From contig CAZNMY010000012.1 in NCBI GenBank assembly GCA_964574325.1, positions 27,548-91,547 of the forward strand: DNA of 64,000 bases, read 5' to 3'. The notes beneath the pieces are model-generated. The model made no database searches. It was not told where the DNA came from and saw only the letters and a list, made by a program, of their open reading frames with translations. Made by a program: the position numbers and the translations under genes. Position 1 is the first letter of the stretch. Each line of letters begins with the position of its first letter. The DNA comes from CAMDPA01 sp964574325 (lineage in GTDB: Bacteria > Pseudomonadota > Alphaproteobacteria > Rhizobiales > Hyphomicrobiaceae). Below, piece after piece: positions 49,293 through 58,888 of this stretch.

Positions 49293-52200
49293 TCATCCCG
49301 CCGCGCGCTGCGGCTCCTGCTCGACGATCTGTTCCGCCGTCGCCAGATCGACGGACACGAGCTGCGACACGCCGCGCTCGCCCATCGTCACGCCGAACAG
49401 CCGGCTCATCCGCGACATCGTCATGGGATGGTGGGTGATCACGAGGAACCGCGTATCGGTGTCGGCGGCCATCCGCTCCATCAGCGTCGAGAACCGGTCG
49501 ACGTTGCTGTCGTCGAGCGGCGCATCGACTTCGTCGAGGACGCAGATCGGCGACGGGTTGGTCAGGAACACCGCGAAGATCAGCGACAGCGCCGTCAGCG
49601 TCTGCTCGCCGCCCGAAAGCAGCGACAGCGTCGCCGGCTTCTTGCCCGGCGGTTTCGCGATGATCTCGAGCCCGCCTTCCAACGGATCCTCCCCCTCGAT
49701 CATCTGCAGACGTGCCTCGCCACCGCCGAACAGCGTCGTGAACAGCGACTGGAAGTGCACGTTGACAGCCTCGAACGCTTCGTCGATCCGCCGCTTGCCC
49801 TCGCGATTGAGCTGCCCGATCGCACCCCGCAACTTCGCGATCGCCTCCTCGACGTCGCGGCGCTCCGCCTCCATGCTGTCGAACTGCTGATTGAGCGTTT
49901 CGAGTTCCTGATCGGCCGCGAGATTGACCGCACCGAGACGCTCCCGATCGGCCTTCAAACGCTGCAGATGTCGCTCGATCTCGTCGAGCGCCGGCAGCGA
50001 GCCGCCTTCTGGAAACTCGGCGAGCGCGAGACAACCTTCCGGCTCGCAACCCAACGCCTCGCGGATCTTGTGCACCTCGTCCGCCAGACGCTGTTTCGCA
50101 CCTTCCAGTCGCGCCTCGATGCGCGCACGGTTCTCGCGCTCCGTCGTCACCGCGGCCTGCGCCGCTCGCAGCCCCGTTTGAGCTTCGCGCAATCCGGTCT
50201 CAGCGCGCGCGAGTTGATCGGCCGCCGTCGAACGCTCTTTCTCGCTGACCGCAATTTCATTCAGCAGACGCTGCCGCTGTGCCTCGATCTCCTCCGGCAG
50301 TGCCTCGAGCTCGGAGAGCTCGGCGCGCGCCTCTTCGACTCGCGACTTCAAAGCAGCGATCTGACGCCCCGCACTCTCTGCCCGCGATGCCCAGCGCTGG
50401 CGATCCGCCCGCGTCGTCGCCATCCGATCGACGCGCAGCTTGCGCTCCCGCTCGATGCCTGAAAGCTCGGTCGCTGCCGTCATCACTTTCGCTCGTGCAG
50501 CTTGCAGCGCCTCGGCCGCTTCCGCCACGTCGGCTTCGAGCCCCGCCTCGCTGCCAGCCTCCGCCAACGCGGTCTCGGCGAGAACCATCCGCTCGCGCGC
50601 CTCCGCCAGCGCCTCGGCCGTCTGCGCCACCTGTTCGTCGAGCGCAGCGCGCCGGCTCTCCGCTTCCCGAGCTGCACGCTCCAGTTGCGCAAAATTCTCT
50701 CGCGTCCGGTTGAGCTGAGCCTGCGCATCCCGCGCCATCTGCCGCGCGCGCCGTCCCAACTCCTCTGCCCCGGACAGTTCCGCTTGTGCCAAACATTGTG
50801 CCGCGAGCGCACCATCGACGTCCTCGGCCAGTACCGCCAGCCTGTCGTCGATCTCGCCCAGCCGGTTGCGCTGCGACAGGCGCTCGGCCGCAGCGGTCGG
50901 CGCTTCCGCCGTCACCACGAACCCGTCCCACCGCCACAGATCGCCTTGCCGGGATACGAGCCGCTGGCCCGATTGCAAGGCGCGCTGCAACTTCGCACCT
51001 TCAGTGCGATCGACCACGCCCACCTGCGCCAGCCGCCGCGTCAACTCGCGCGGCGCCTTCACCTTGGCGATCAGCGGTTCCGCGCCATCGGGCAGCGGCG
51101 GATCGGAATCGTGCCTGGCAACCCGCCGCCAGTGCATCAGCGCCGCGGAATCCCCGGCATCGCCGCTCTCGTCATCGAGCGCCGGCGCATCGAGATCATC
51201 CCCCAGCGCCGCACCGAGCGCCGCCTCGTAGCCCGGCGCCACCGTGATCTCGTCGAGCACCGGCGTATGCCCGCTGCCCGAACGCGGCCGCAACAGACGC
51301 TCCAGCGTCGCCCGCTCCGTCTCGAGCGCACGCAGCTCCAGGCTCGCCTTTTGTGCCGCCTCGACACACCGCTTGAGCGCGCTGGAAAGCGCCGCCACGC
51401 GCTCCTCGCTGTCGAGCGCCTTCATCTCGGCGTCCTCGATCGTCTCGGCAAGCGAGGCGCAGGTCTCCCGCAATTCCTCCAGCCGCGCCGTTTCCGGCAC
51501 CTTCTGCGCGAAATCCGAAAGCTGGGCCCGAAGCCCGGCCAGCTGCCGCTCGATCTTCAACGCCTGCTCACGCCGCTCCGCGAACGTCGTCTCGAGAATG
51601 CGCCGCCGCGAGCGGATCTCGAAATCGCGCCGCGCAATCTCTGCCTGTTGCGCCGCTGCCGCGGTCTCGGCCTCCCGCGCCAACAGCAACGCGGCCTTCG
51701 CGGCATCCTCTGCCTCGCTCGCGCCGTCCGTCGTCTCGATAAGCTCGGCCAGCTCCGCTTCGATCCGTTCGAGCTGCTCGGAAGCCTCGCTCGCCGCCTC
51801 GCTCTCGCGCTCCACATCGCCTTCGAGTTGCGCGATCCGGCCCGCGAGTTCCTTGCGCCGCAACGCCGCCCGTTCCGCCTCCCGCTCGGAATTGGCCTGC
51901 TCGATCCTGAGACGGGCCAGCACGGCACCGCGCGTCGCTTCCGCCTCGCGCAGCGGCTGCAGACTGTCGGCGAACTCGGCCTCCTCGCGCATCAACCGCG
52001 ATTCCAGCTCCGCTGCGGCACCGAGCGTGACCAGCGCCTCCCGCAGCGCCACCTCCGACGTGCTGGCCTGCCGTTCGGCCTCCACCCACCCGACATGCGC
52101 CGCGACCGCCTCCGCCTTGCGGATCTCGACCGAAAGCTCGCGATAGCGCCGCGCCTGCCGCGCCTGCCGCTTGAGACCTTCCATCTGCGTCGAGAGCTGC

Positions 52201-52796
52201 CCAACGATATCCGCGAGCCGGGCCAGGTTGCCTTCCGCCGCCTTCAGCCGCAGCTCCGCGTCGTGCCGCCGGCTGTGCAGACCAGCAACGCCCGCCGCGT
52301 CTTCCAGAATGCGACGGCGCTGCTCCGGCTTGGCGTTGACGATCTCGCCGATCTGCCCCTGTCGCACCAGCGCGGGCGAGCGCGCGCCTGTCGCTGCATC
52401 CTCGAACAGGATACGCACGTCGCGCGCACGGACATCGCGGCCGTTGACCCGATAGGCCGAGCCCACATCCCGCTCGATCCGCCGCGTGATCTCGAGCACG
52501 TCACTGTCGTTGAATTCGGCCGGCGCGGTCCGCTCGGAGTTGTCGAGGAACACGGTCACTTCCGCCATGTTGCGGGCCGGCCGGGTCGTCGTGCCCGAGA
52601 AGATCACGTCTTCCATCGCGGCGGCGCGCATGGATTTGTAGGACGTCTCGCCCATCGTCCAGCGCAACGCTTCGAGCAGGTTCGACTTGCCGCAGCCGTT
52701 GGGGCCGACGACACCGGTCAAACCTTTCTCGATGACGAGCTCCGTAGGTTCGACGAACGACTTGAACCCGAGCAGCCTGAGACGGGTGATCTGCAT
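49293..52796 (-). CDS. smc: Chromosome segregation ATPase SMC
   Basis: An 1167-residue SMC protein for chromosome compaction. Walker A (GVVGPNGCGKSNLLEALRW) is near residue 33. Two long coiled coils rich in Glu, Arg and Ala flank a hinge at about residues 480-640 (ITVAPGYEAALGAALGDDLDAP, shortened). The C-terminal head has LSGGEQTLTALSLIFA (signature) and ICVLDEVDAPLDDSNVDRF (Walker B). Length and order fit the single-gene alphaproteobacterial SMC that works with ScpA/ScpB, which are not in the window. The start MQITRLRLLGFKSFVEP is canonical. The hairpin at 49256-49282 lies just past the stop. Confidence 0.96.
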   Translation of the reverse strand: MQITRLRLLGFKSFVEPTELVIEKGLTGVVGPNGCGKSNLLEALRWTMGETSYKSMRAAAMEDVIFSGTTTRPARNMAEVTVFLDNSERTAPAEFNDSDVLEITRRIERDVGSAYRVNGRDVRARDVRILFEDAATGARSPALVRQGQIGEIVNAKPEQRRRILEDAAGVAGLHSRRHDAELRLKAAEGNLARLADIVGQLSTQMEGLKRQARQARRYRELSVEIRKAEAVAAHVGWVEAERQASTSEVALREALVTLGAAAELESRLMREEAEFADSLQPLREAEATRGAVLARLRIEQANSEREAERAALRRKELAGRIAQLEGDVERESEAASEASEQLERIEAELAELIETTDGASEAEDAAKAALLLAREAETAAAAQQAEIARRDFEIRSRRRILETTFAERREQALKIERQLAGLRAQLSDFAQKVPETARLEELRETCASLAETIEDAEMKALDSEERVAALSSALKRCVEAAQKASLELRALETERATLERLLRPRSGSGHTPVLDEITVAPGYEAALGAALGDDLDAPALDDESGDAGDSAALMHWRRVARHDSDPPLPDGAEPLIAKVKAPRELTRRLAQVGVVDRTEGAKLQRALQSGQRLVSRQGDLWRWDGFVVTAEAPTAAAERLSQRNRLGEIDDRLAVLAEDVDGALAAQCLAQAELSGAEELGRRARQMARDAQAQLNRTRENFAQLERAAREAESRRAALDEQVAQTAEALAEARERMVLAETALAEAGSEAGLEADVAEAAEALQAARAKVMTAATELSGIERERKLRVDRMATTRADRQRWASRAESAGRQIAALKSRVEEARAELSELEALPEEIEAQRQRLLNEIAVSEKERSTAADQLARAETGLREAQTGLRAAQAAVTTERENRARIEARLEGAKQRLADEVHKIREALGCEPEGCLALAEFPEGGSLPALDEIERHLQRLKADRERLGAVNLAADQELETLNQQFDSMEAERRDVEEAIAKLRGAIGQLNREGKRRIDEAFEAVNVHFQSLFTTLFGGGEARLQMIEGEDPLEGGLEIIAKPPGKKPATLSLLSGGEQTLTALSLIFAVFLTNPSPICVLDEVDAPLDDSNVDRFSTLMERMAADTDTRFLVITHHPMTMSRMSRLFGVTMGERGVSQLVSVDLATAEQIVEQEPQRAAG

Positions 52797-53621
52797 GTCA
52801 CGGAATTAACGCATTCGCGCCCCGCGGTCCATGCGAAATTCAGCGAACCGATGGAAATCGCTCGATTTTTCGCAAGCAACTACGCCCACCCAAGGCCGTA
52901 AGCCAACCCCACCTCTCCGATACCCCCTCCAACCGAAGACCAGACGACCGCCCGCCACAGTCGGCGCACCCGCGCCCTCCGATACCGACCGTCCGTTCGA
53001 CTTCGGCAAGGGGTCAATCGCGTCGCTTCGAGATCGGGCGGTCTTCACCCTGCGCTTCGACCGCTGCTGGATACTGAAACCGACAGTCAGTGAGGGGCGT
53101 GATGGTCGAAGTTGCCCCTGGCTGTGTGAAAACGTGGGCGGATCAATATGAGTAGAATCAATTTTCTGCGCCCTCATCTGATCGCCGACAACGATGGCAC
53201 ATGATGATATGATGGGGGAACACGAGAAAACGCAGGAATGGCCGAGTTCTCGCTGGTCTGGCGGCACGCCTTAGTCGCTCATCGTGGAGTGAGGCTCGCG
53301 CGAGGAGGCGATGACAAGCGGCGTGGAGAATCGCGTTCTGCGGCGCCGCAGCAAGCTAGAATTTTCACACGACCAAGACCCAAGGCGGAATTCATAAGTC
53401 GGAAAGCACTTGTTCGTGCTGCTGTCTGGCAATGATCCAGTCATGTCGCAAATAGCCGAGGACACTGCGAGCGGAGGGCCTTGCCATATCTCCGGTTCAT
53501 GCGAGCAAGGACTTGGAAACGGCAGACCCAAGTGCGCCATGCGAAGGGAAGGGAGCGCGAGGGATCAAATCCCTCGCATGGCCGCGAGGCCATCACCCCA
53601 CGCCCGACATCGCGGTCGCTC
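52797..53621. other. 825-base region without a supported gene
   Basis: Open frames here (for example 52806-53267 minus and 53410-53682 plus) show no family resemblance and unbiased composition, so none is called. The stretch at 53140-53260 is AT-rich. Hairpins with arms GCGAGGG/CCCTCGC (53558-53578) and ATGGCC/GGCCAT next to it lie downstream of the LLM gene and may end its transcription. The region near 52800-53000 should hold the smc promoter. Confidence 0.45.
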
Positions 53622-54947
53622 TCACTCGGCCGCGATCTGCGAGGCTCGTCCCTCGAGACCCAGCGCGTCTCTCAGGTACTGATGGCTGTACTCTTTGTGG
53701 AACAGCCCGCGCCGCTGCAACTCCGGCACCAGCAGGTTGACGATATCGTTCACGCCTTCGGGAAGCATGTCGACCATCATCGTGAAGCCGTCGGCAGCCT
53801 GGGCTGCAAGCCGTTCCTCCATCGCGTCGGCCACCATCGCAGCGGTGCCCACGATGTGGTGATGGGAACTCGGCGCGCGCGATAGAACCTCGCGCACCGT
53901 GAGGTTCTCGGCGGCGGCCAGATCGATGATGCTCCGGCGCCAGCCGACGCCGTTCTTGAGCTGATCGTCCGGCGGAAACTCTCCGATCGGAAACGGCCGG
54001 TCCAGATGGTCGCGAAGCAGCGCGGCAGTTACGCCGCAGATTCTCGCCATCACCTCGAGCTGATAGTCGAGCGGCAACGCGTTATCGAGCGCCGCCTTCT
54101 TGCGCTTGGCCTCGTCCAGGGTCTCGCCCAGGATGACATTCATTCCCGGCAGGATCTTGATCGAGTCGGGATGCCGGCCATGCCCTTCCGCCCGCCGACG
54201 CATGTCCGTCCGGAACTCTTTCGCGCCCTCGATGGTGTGCTGGGCGGTGAAGATCACGTCGGCGAACCGCGCGGACTGATTGCGTCCCGCAGGCGACGAA
54301 CCGGCATGGAAGATCACCGGCCGGCCCTGGCGCGAGCGCGGGAACGGAAGCGGCCCGCGAACCGAGAAGTTCTCGCCTTTGTGGTTGATCGCATGGATCT
54401 TCTTGGGATCGGCGAACACGTTGTTCGCCTTGTCGTCGACGAGTGCGTCCCGATCCCAGCTTTCCCAGAGCTTGATGACGACATCGAGGAATTCATCGGC
54501 GCGGCTGTAGCGCTGCAAGGCTTCCGGGTGAGTGCCGGTGCCGAACATCTCGGCGGCGACAGCGTGCGCCGTGGTCACGCAGTTCCAGCCCACGCGCCCC
54601 TTCGACAGATGATCGACCGTGGCGAAGCGGCGCGCCAGATCATAGGGCTGGTTGTAGGTCGTCGAGGCCGTACCGACGAGACCGATGCGGCTCGTGACGG
54701 CCGCCATGTAGGACAGCACCGACGCGGTATCCATCGCGCCGCACGGGCGTGTCGCGCCGACTTCCTGGTTGGTGATCTGCTCGGCGAGGAACACGACGTG
54801 CAGCTTGCCTTCCTCCGCCTTGCGCGCGATCGCCGCGTACATATCCGGCGAGACGTAGTCCGAGGAAGGACCTTTGCGAACGCGCCAGGCGCCGGGTTGA
54901 TGTCCCAGGCCATGCATGAGCGCCGCCGACAAAATCATCTGAGCCAT
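53622..54947 (-). CDS. LLM-class flavin-dependent monooxygenase (NtaA/DmoA family)
   Basis: A 441-residue luciferase-like monooxygenase that uses reduced FMN supplied by a separate reductase. Family features include YAAIARKAEEGKLHVVFLAEQ, SRIGLVGTASTTYNQPYDLARRFATVDHLSKGRVGWNCVTT (shortened), YSRADEFLDVVIKLWESWDRDA and RPVIFHAGSSPAGRNQSARFADVIFTA. The NtaA/SnaA/DmoA subfamily acts on aminopolycarboxylates, sulphides or alkanes. Substrate is not decided. A LysR regulator gene lies 199 bases upstream on the same strand and is the likely controller. No flavin reductase gene is visible nearby. Confidence 0.88.
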   Translation of the reverse strand: MAQMILSAALMHGLGHQPGAWRVRKGPSSDYVSPDMYAAIARKAEEGKLHVVFLAEQITNQEVGATRPCGAMDTASVLSYMAAVTSRIGLVGTASTTYNQPYDLARRFATVDHLSKGRVGWNCVTTAHAVAAEMFGTGTHPEALQRYSRADEFLDVVIKLWESWDRDALVDDKANNVFADPKKIHAINHKGENFSVRGPLPFPRSRQGRPVIFHAGSSPAGRNQSARFADVIFTAQHTIEGAKEFRTDMRRRAEGHGRHPDSIKILPGMNVILGETLDEAKRKKAALDNALPLDYQLEVMARICGVTAALLRDHLDRPFPIGEFPPDDQLKNGVGWRRSIIDLAAAENLTVREVLSRAPSSHHHIVGTAAMVADAMEERLAAQAADGFTMMVDMLPEGVNDIVNLLVPELQRRGLFHKEYSHQYLRDALGLEGRASQIAAE

Positions 54948-55146
54948 TGCGATCCTCCGGTGCGTCGAAGTTTTCTGCCGCGATCGATATAGGGCGGTAG
55001 CGACATGCAGAAGCCCGATCTCCTAAGATCATCCATAAGAAATGCTTCTGGCACAACCTCCAGTCACGCACCCTTGTCCACAGAACATTGATTTTGATAT
55101 ATTTTTATGCAGTCATCGTGCCTCGGGCCATAACCCAGCGAGGAGG

Positions 55147-56085
55147 TCAGGTGCTCGCCCCGTCATCGTGGCGATGCATCGTGTCCGCCGAATGCATGGC
55201 TTTCGACGCCTCTTTCAGCGCGGCGACGAATTCGTCCACGCAATCGGTTTCGCGCGGCGTCTCCCGCGTGAGAACCGAGATGCTCCGGGTGACAGGCGGA
55301 TGGATGGGGATGATCGCCACATCGTCCCGACGGGGCGTGACCGACAAGCGCGGCGCTATGCTGACCCCGATCTCCTCGGCAACGAGACCTTGCAGGGTTT
55401 GGAAATCGTCGACGTAGAAGAAGACTTCCGGATTGAAGCCGGCCCTGCTGCAGATAAGTGGATAGATGTTCCGGTAGTAGTTCGCGTGGCGATGGAAAAT
55501 CCAGCGCTCCCCGGCGAGTTCGATGAGATCGATCGTCGTGTTGCCCACCAGCGGGTGCTTCGCCGGCAGCACCGCGAGAAACGGATCGTCGAAAAGCTCG
55601 ATCGTGCGGACCGCCGGGTGGGAGACCTTCGATTCCAACCCGTAGTCGAAGCTCAAGATGAGATCGACTTCACAGGTGTTCAATGAAACCTGCGGCGACT
55701 CCAGGTTGATGTTGCTCATCATCACCTGGATGTCGGGATTGCCTTCCCTGAACAGCTTGATCGCCTTGGGAAGAAGCTCGATGCCCGCGGTCGGGAATGC
55801 GCCGACTCGAACGACCTGCTCTCTCTCCTTGCGCCGCCTGAAGGCGCTCGCGAGTTGCTCCAGTTCGACAACCAGCGGCTCAGCGCGCTGGCACAATTCC
55901 AGCGCGAACGGAGTGAGCTTCACGCCACGCCGGCTGCGCTCGAAAAGCTGTTCGCGGACGTCCTGCTCGAGCAAGGCCATCTGCTGGGAAACGGCCGATT
56001 GCGTGAGATTTACGCGCTCGGCCGCACCGGTGAACGATCCGGTCCGTGCGACGGCAAGCAGGATGCGTAGCTTCTTCAGGTCCAT
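55147..56085 (-). CDS. LysR-family transcriptional regulator
   Basis: A 312-residue LysR-type regulator. The N-terminal helix-turn-helix is textbook (MDLKKLRILLAVARTGSFTGAAERVNLTQSAVSQQMALLE, shortened), followed by a linker helix and a periplasmic-binding-protein-like sensor domain from about residue 92 (VVRVGAFPTAGIELLPKAIKLF...). It lies between the DUF336 gene (36 bases upstream) and the LLM monooxygenase gene (199 bases downstream), all on the same strand. The AT-rich gap 54948-55146, with a TTTTGATATATTTTTATG stretch near 55090, is the likely target region. The inducer is unknown. Confidence 0.9.
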   Translation of the reverse strand: MDLKKLRILLAVARTGSFTGAAERVNLTQSAVSQQMALLEQDVREQLFERSRRGVKLTPFALELCQRAEPLVVELEQLASAFRRRKEREQVVRVGAFPTAGIELLPKAIKLFREGNPDIQVMMSNINLESPQVSLNTCEVDLILSFDYGLESKVSHPAVRTIELFDDPFLAVLPAKHPLVGNTTIDLIELAGERWIFHRHANYYRNIYPLICSRAGFNPEVFFYVDDFQTLQGLVAEEIGVSIAPRLSVTPRRDDVAIIPIHPPVTRSISVLTRETPRETDCVDEFVAALKEASKAMHSADTMHRHDDGAST

Positions 56086-56121
56086 GGCTCTGCCAGCGAA
56101 AGCGCTCCGAGCACCTTCCCG

Positions 56122-56586
56122 TCACCGCTTCACGTTCGCCTTCCGGTCCTCGAAATCCTCATCCGTCTTGAAGCCCAGCGCATGGATGCCGGCGATCGCC
56201 GCCTCGTCGTCGGTTTCGTTGACATCGCCGGTAACGCCGATCGCGCCGATGACTTCGCCGGTCTCCCCGTCGCGGATCAACTGCCCACCGCCTTCCAGGA
56301 ACATCGGGCCATCGGCGAGCTCGAGCAGGTTCTGCATGAACATCGGCTTCTCGCGCGACTTCTGCAGCACCATCTTCGAGGAACGCCCCATCGCCAGCGC
56401 CGCGAATGCCTTGCCGTAGGAAATCTCATAGCGCATCAGCGACGCGCCATCCTGCTTCATGAAAACCTTCGGCCGCCCACCGGCATCGAGCACCATTGCC
56501 GCTAAGGGCCGCAGCTTCATCTCCTCCGCCCTGGCGAACGTCGCCTCGATGATCCCCACCGCTTCCTTCAGGCTAAGTCCGCGCAT
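56122..56586 (-). CDS. DUF336 / haem-degrading GlcG-HbpS-like protein
   Basis: A 154-residue member of the GlcG/HbpS (DUF336) family. LSLKEAVGIIEATFARAEEMKLRPLAAMVLDAGGRPKVFMKQDGASLMRYEISYGKAFAAL, shortened, and GGGQLIRDGETGEVIGAIGVTGDVNETDDEAAIAG are typical. Members bind haem or cobalamin or accompany catabolic operons with unknown function. The ATG at 56586 has GGAG seven bases upstream. The longer open frame toward 56745 crosses palindromic repeats and is rejected. It is upstream of the LysR gene. Confidence 0.85.
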   Translation of the reverse strand: MRGLSLKEAVGIIEATFARAEEMKLRPLAAMVLDAGGRPKVFMKQDGASLMRYEISYGKAFAALAMGRSSKMVLQKSREKPMFMQNLLELADGPMFLEGGGQLIRDGETGEVIGAIGVTGDVNETDDEAAIAGIHALGFKTDEDFEDRKANVKR

Positions 56587-56607
56587 TCTATTTCTCCAAA
56601 ACTTTCC

Positions 56608-56880
56608 GTAGGGCGGAATAGCGAAGCGTATTCCGCCACGATGCGCAAGCTGGCGAAATACGCCCTGCCGAACAGCACGACCGGTCCCCCTCCCCCTCGT
56701 GGGGCTTCGGCATTCACACATCTGATTCGCGTGCCCCAGATGCAACCATCAATGGCGAAGTGATCCCCCTCCCCCTTGTGGGGAGGGGTTAGGGGTGGGG
56801 GAAGCAACATGCGATTAAGTCTGTATCACACCCCACCCCCGCCCCCTCCCCATCAAGGGGAGGGGAGAAGTGACCGGCGC
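56608..56880. repeat. Cluster of palindromic repeats between DUF336 and acyl-CoA dehydrogenase genes
   Basis: GGCGGAATA/TATTCCGCC (56612-56620 with 56629-56637) is a relative of the 19065 repeat. Several CCCCTCCCC/GGGGAGGGG palindromes follow (about 56688-56706, 56764-56784 and 56846-56872), the same family as inside ccmA. The stretch contains no gene. Confidence 0.75.
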
Positions 56881-56882
56881 AC

Positions 56883-58658
56883 TCAAGCCCCGAACATCTC
56901 AGCCGTCGTCTCGACCACAATGTCGCCACCGCTCGTAACGGTGGTTGCCAGACCACCCGTCGCCGGCAGCAGGTTCTCCGCGAAGAACCGCGCCTGCGCG
57001 ATCGCCGACGCGGAATGCCCCTCGCGCGCAGCCGCGAGCGCGCCACGCGCCAGATACGCGCCGCCGGCCGTCAAACCGAACAGGCGCAGGTACGGCGTCG
57101 CGCCGGCCATCGCGGCCTCGGGGTTCTTCGCGAGCGCGCCGCCCATCCACAGGCTCGCCTGCTTCAGCGCCGCCACCGCCTCGCCGAGCCGCTCCGCCAT
57201 CCGCCCGAACGCCGGCTGGTTCGACGCCTTCACATCGGCGACGGTCTGCTCGAGTTCCGCGATGTAGGCGGCAGCCACCTTGCCGCCTTCCAGCGGCAGC
57301 TTGCGCGTCACGAGATCGATCGACTGGATGCCGTTGGTGCCCTCGTAGATCGGCAGAATGCGCGCATCGCGATAGAACTGGGCCGCCCCCGTCTCCTCGA
57401 TGAAGCCCATGCCGCCGTGGATCTGCACGCCCATCGACGCGACCTCCACGCCGACGTCCGTCGAGAACGCCTTTGCGATCGGCGTCAGCAGCGCCGCGCG
57501 TGCCGCAGCCGTCGCCCGCTCGGCCTCGCTGGTCGCGCGATCCGCCACGTCGAGCGCCGCTGCCGTCGCCACGCAGATCATGCGTGCCGCCTGCGTCATC
57601 GACTGCATCGTCAGCAGCGTCCGCCGGATGTCCGCATGCTCGATGATCGGCGCCATGTCGGTGCCGCGCGTATTCGCCGATCTGCCCTGGCGGCGTTCTT
57701 TCGCGTAAGCCAGCGCGTGCTGCATCGCGCGGTCGGCGAGAGCCACGCCCTGCATGCCGACACCGAGACGCGCCGCGTTCATCATGATGAACATGACGTT
57801 CAGGCCCCGGTTCTCCTCACCGACGAGCCAGCCGATCGCGCCGTCCTTCTCGCCGTATTTCATCACGCACGTCGGGCTCGCGTGAATGCCGAGCTTGTGC
57901 TCGAGGCTCGCGCACACGACGTCGTTGCGCGCCCCTATCGAGCCGTCCGCGTTGACGAGATACTTCGGCACCAGGAACAACGAGATGCCTCGCGTGCCGG
58001 CCGGCGCATCGGGCAGGCGCGCGAGCACGAGATGAACGATGTTGGGCGTCATCTCGTGATCGCCGTAGGTGATGAAGATCTTCGTGCCGAAGATCCGGTA
58101 CGTGCCGTCCGGCTGCCGCTCCGCCTTCGTCCGCAACGCGCCGAGGTCCGAGCCCGCATGCGGCTCGGTGAGGTTCATCGTGCCCGTCCACTCGCCCGAC
58201 ACGAGCTTCGGGATGTAGGTCGCCTTCATCGCTTCGGTGCCATGCGATTCGATGGCGTCCACCGCACCCTGGCTCAGCATCGGGCACAAGCCGAACCCGA
58301 GGTTCGCCGCGTTCCAGATCTCGCACGCCGTCATCGAGACGACTTCCGGCAGGCCCTGGCCACCCCACTTCTCGTCTCCCGGCAGCGACACCCACCCGCC
58401 ATCAGCGAACGCTTTGTAGGCCTCGGTCCAACCCGGCGGCGTCACGACCTTGCCGTCGACCAGCTTGGAGCCGGCCTTGTCGCCCGAAGCGTTCAGCGGC
58501 GCGAGCACTTCCGCCCCGAACTTGCCCGCCTCCTCGATGACGGCCCTCACCGTATCGGCATCGAGCCCGCCGTAGATGCCCCGCGCGATCAGGCCATCGA
58601 GATCGCCTGCGGTCTTGAGCGCGAGCATCATGTCGTTTACGGGAGCGGTATAAGCCAT
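56883..58658 (-). CDS. Acyl-CoA dehydrogenase, DmdC/large-type
   Basis: A 591-residue FAD-dependent acyl-CoA dehydrogenase, longer than the usual 380 because of a C-terminal extension, as in 3-methylmercaptopropionyl-CoA dehydrogenase (DmdC) and AidB-like relatives. MNLTEPHAGSDLGALRTKA holds the substrate/FAD loop, FGTKIFITYGDHEM follows, VASMGVQIHGGMGFIEETGAAQFYRDARILPIYEGTNGIQS (shortened) contains the catalytic base region, ending IYEGTNGIQ. Known DmdC acts on a thioether acyl-CoA; other short or branched substrates are possible. A 152-base inverted-repeat element lies just upstream of the start. Confidence 0.9.
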   Translation of the reverse strand: MAYTAPVNDMMLALKTAGDLDGLIARGIYGGLDADTVRAVIEEAGKFGAEVLAPLNASGDKAGSKLVDGKVVTPPGWTEAYKAFADGGWVSLPGDEKWGGQGLPEVVSMTACEIWNAANLGFGLCPMLSQGAVDAIESHGTEAMKATYIPKLVSGEWTGTMNLTEPHAGSDLGALRTKAERQPDGTYRIFGTKIFITYGDHEMTPNIVHLVLARLPDAPAGTRGISLFLVPKYLVNADGSIGARNDVVCASLEHKLGIHASPTCVMKYGEKDGAIGWLVGEENRGLNVMFIMMNAARLGVGMQGVALADRAMQHALAYAKERRQGRSANTRGTDMAPIIEHADIRRTLLTMQSMTQAARMICVATAAALDVADRATSEAERATAAARAALLTPIAKAFSTDVGVEVASMGVQIHGGMGFIEETGAAQFYRDARILPIYEGTNGIQSIDLVTRKLPLEGGKVAAAYIAELEQTVADVKASNQPAFGRMAERLGEAVAALKQASLWMGGALAKNPEAAMAGATPYLRLFGLTAGGAYLARGALAAAREGHSASAIAQARFFAENLLPATGGLATTVTSGGDIVVETTAEMFGA

Positions 58659-58680
58659 GGCGGGTCACCCTATTGACTGT

Positions 58681-58832
58681 CGTCATCCTCGATCGAAGTG
58701 AGCCTTTGGCGAACGAGCGTCGGGGATCCAGCGAAAAGAGTGCCGCAGGCTCAAAAATATCGAGTCCTGCGGACGCTACTTGTGCTGGATCCCCGACTGC
58801 GCTCGGCAACGCCTCACTTGTCGAGGATGACG
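58681..58832. repeat. 152-bp imperfect palindrome (MITE-like)
   Basis: The ends CGTCATCCTCGA and TCGAGGATGACG pair, then AAGTGAG/CTCACTT, then GTCGGGGATCCAGC (58719-58732) with GCTGGATCCCCGAC (58783-58796), and inside CCGCAGG/CCTGCGG. Almost the full length folds into one arm. It lies between divergent acyl-CoA dehydrogenase and Sua5 genes, so it occupies their promoter region. Confidence 0.8.
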
Positions 58833-58888
58833 GCAACCTAAGCCGAACCCGACGCCCGCGCAAAGCCGTCCAAAGGTCAAACCTGCGT

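Noticed and set aside
50502..52901. 799-codon plus-strand frame opposite smc
   Set aside because: Shadow of smc, rich in Arg and Leu from reverse-complemented coiled-coil codons.
52806..53267. 153-codon minus-strand frame downstream-adjacent to smc
   Set aside because: No family similarity, irregular composition and it spans likely smc promoter sequence.
53540..53600. tRNA-like arm GAGGGATCAAATCCCTC
   Set aside because: A 7-base loop with a matching stem is present, but no anticodon or D arm and no acceptor stem could be folded.
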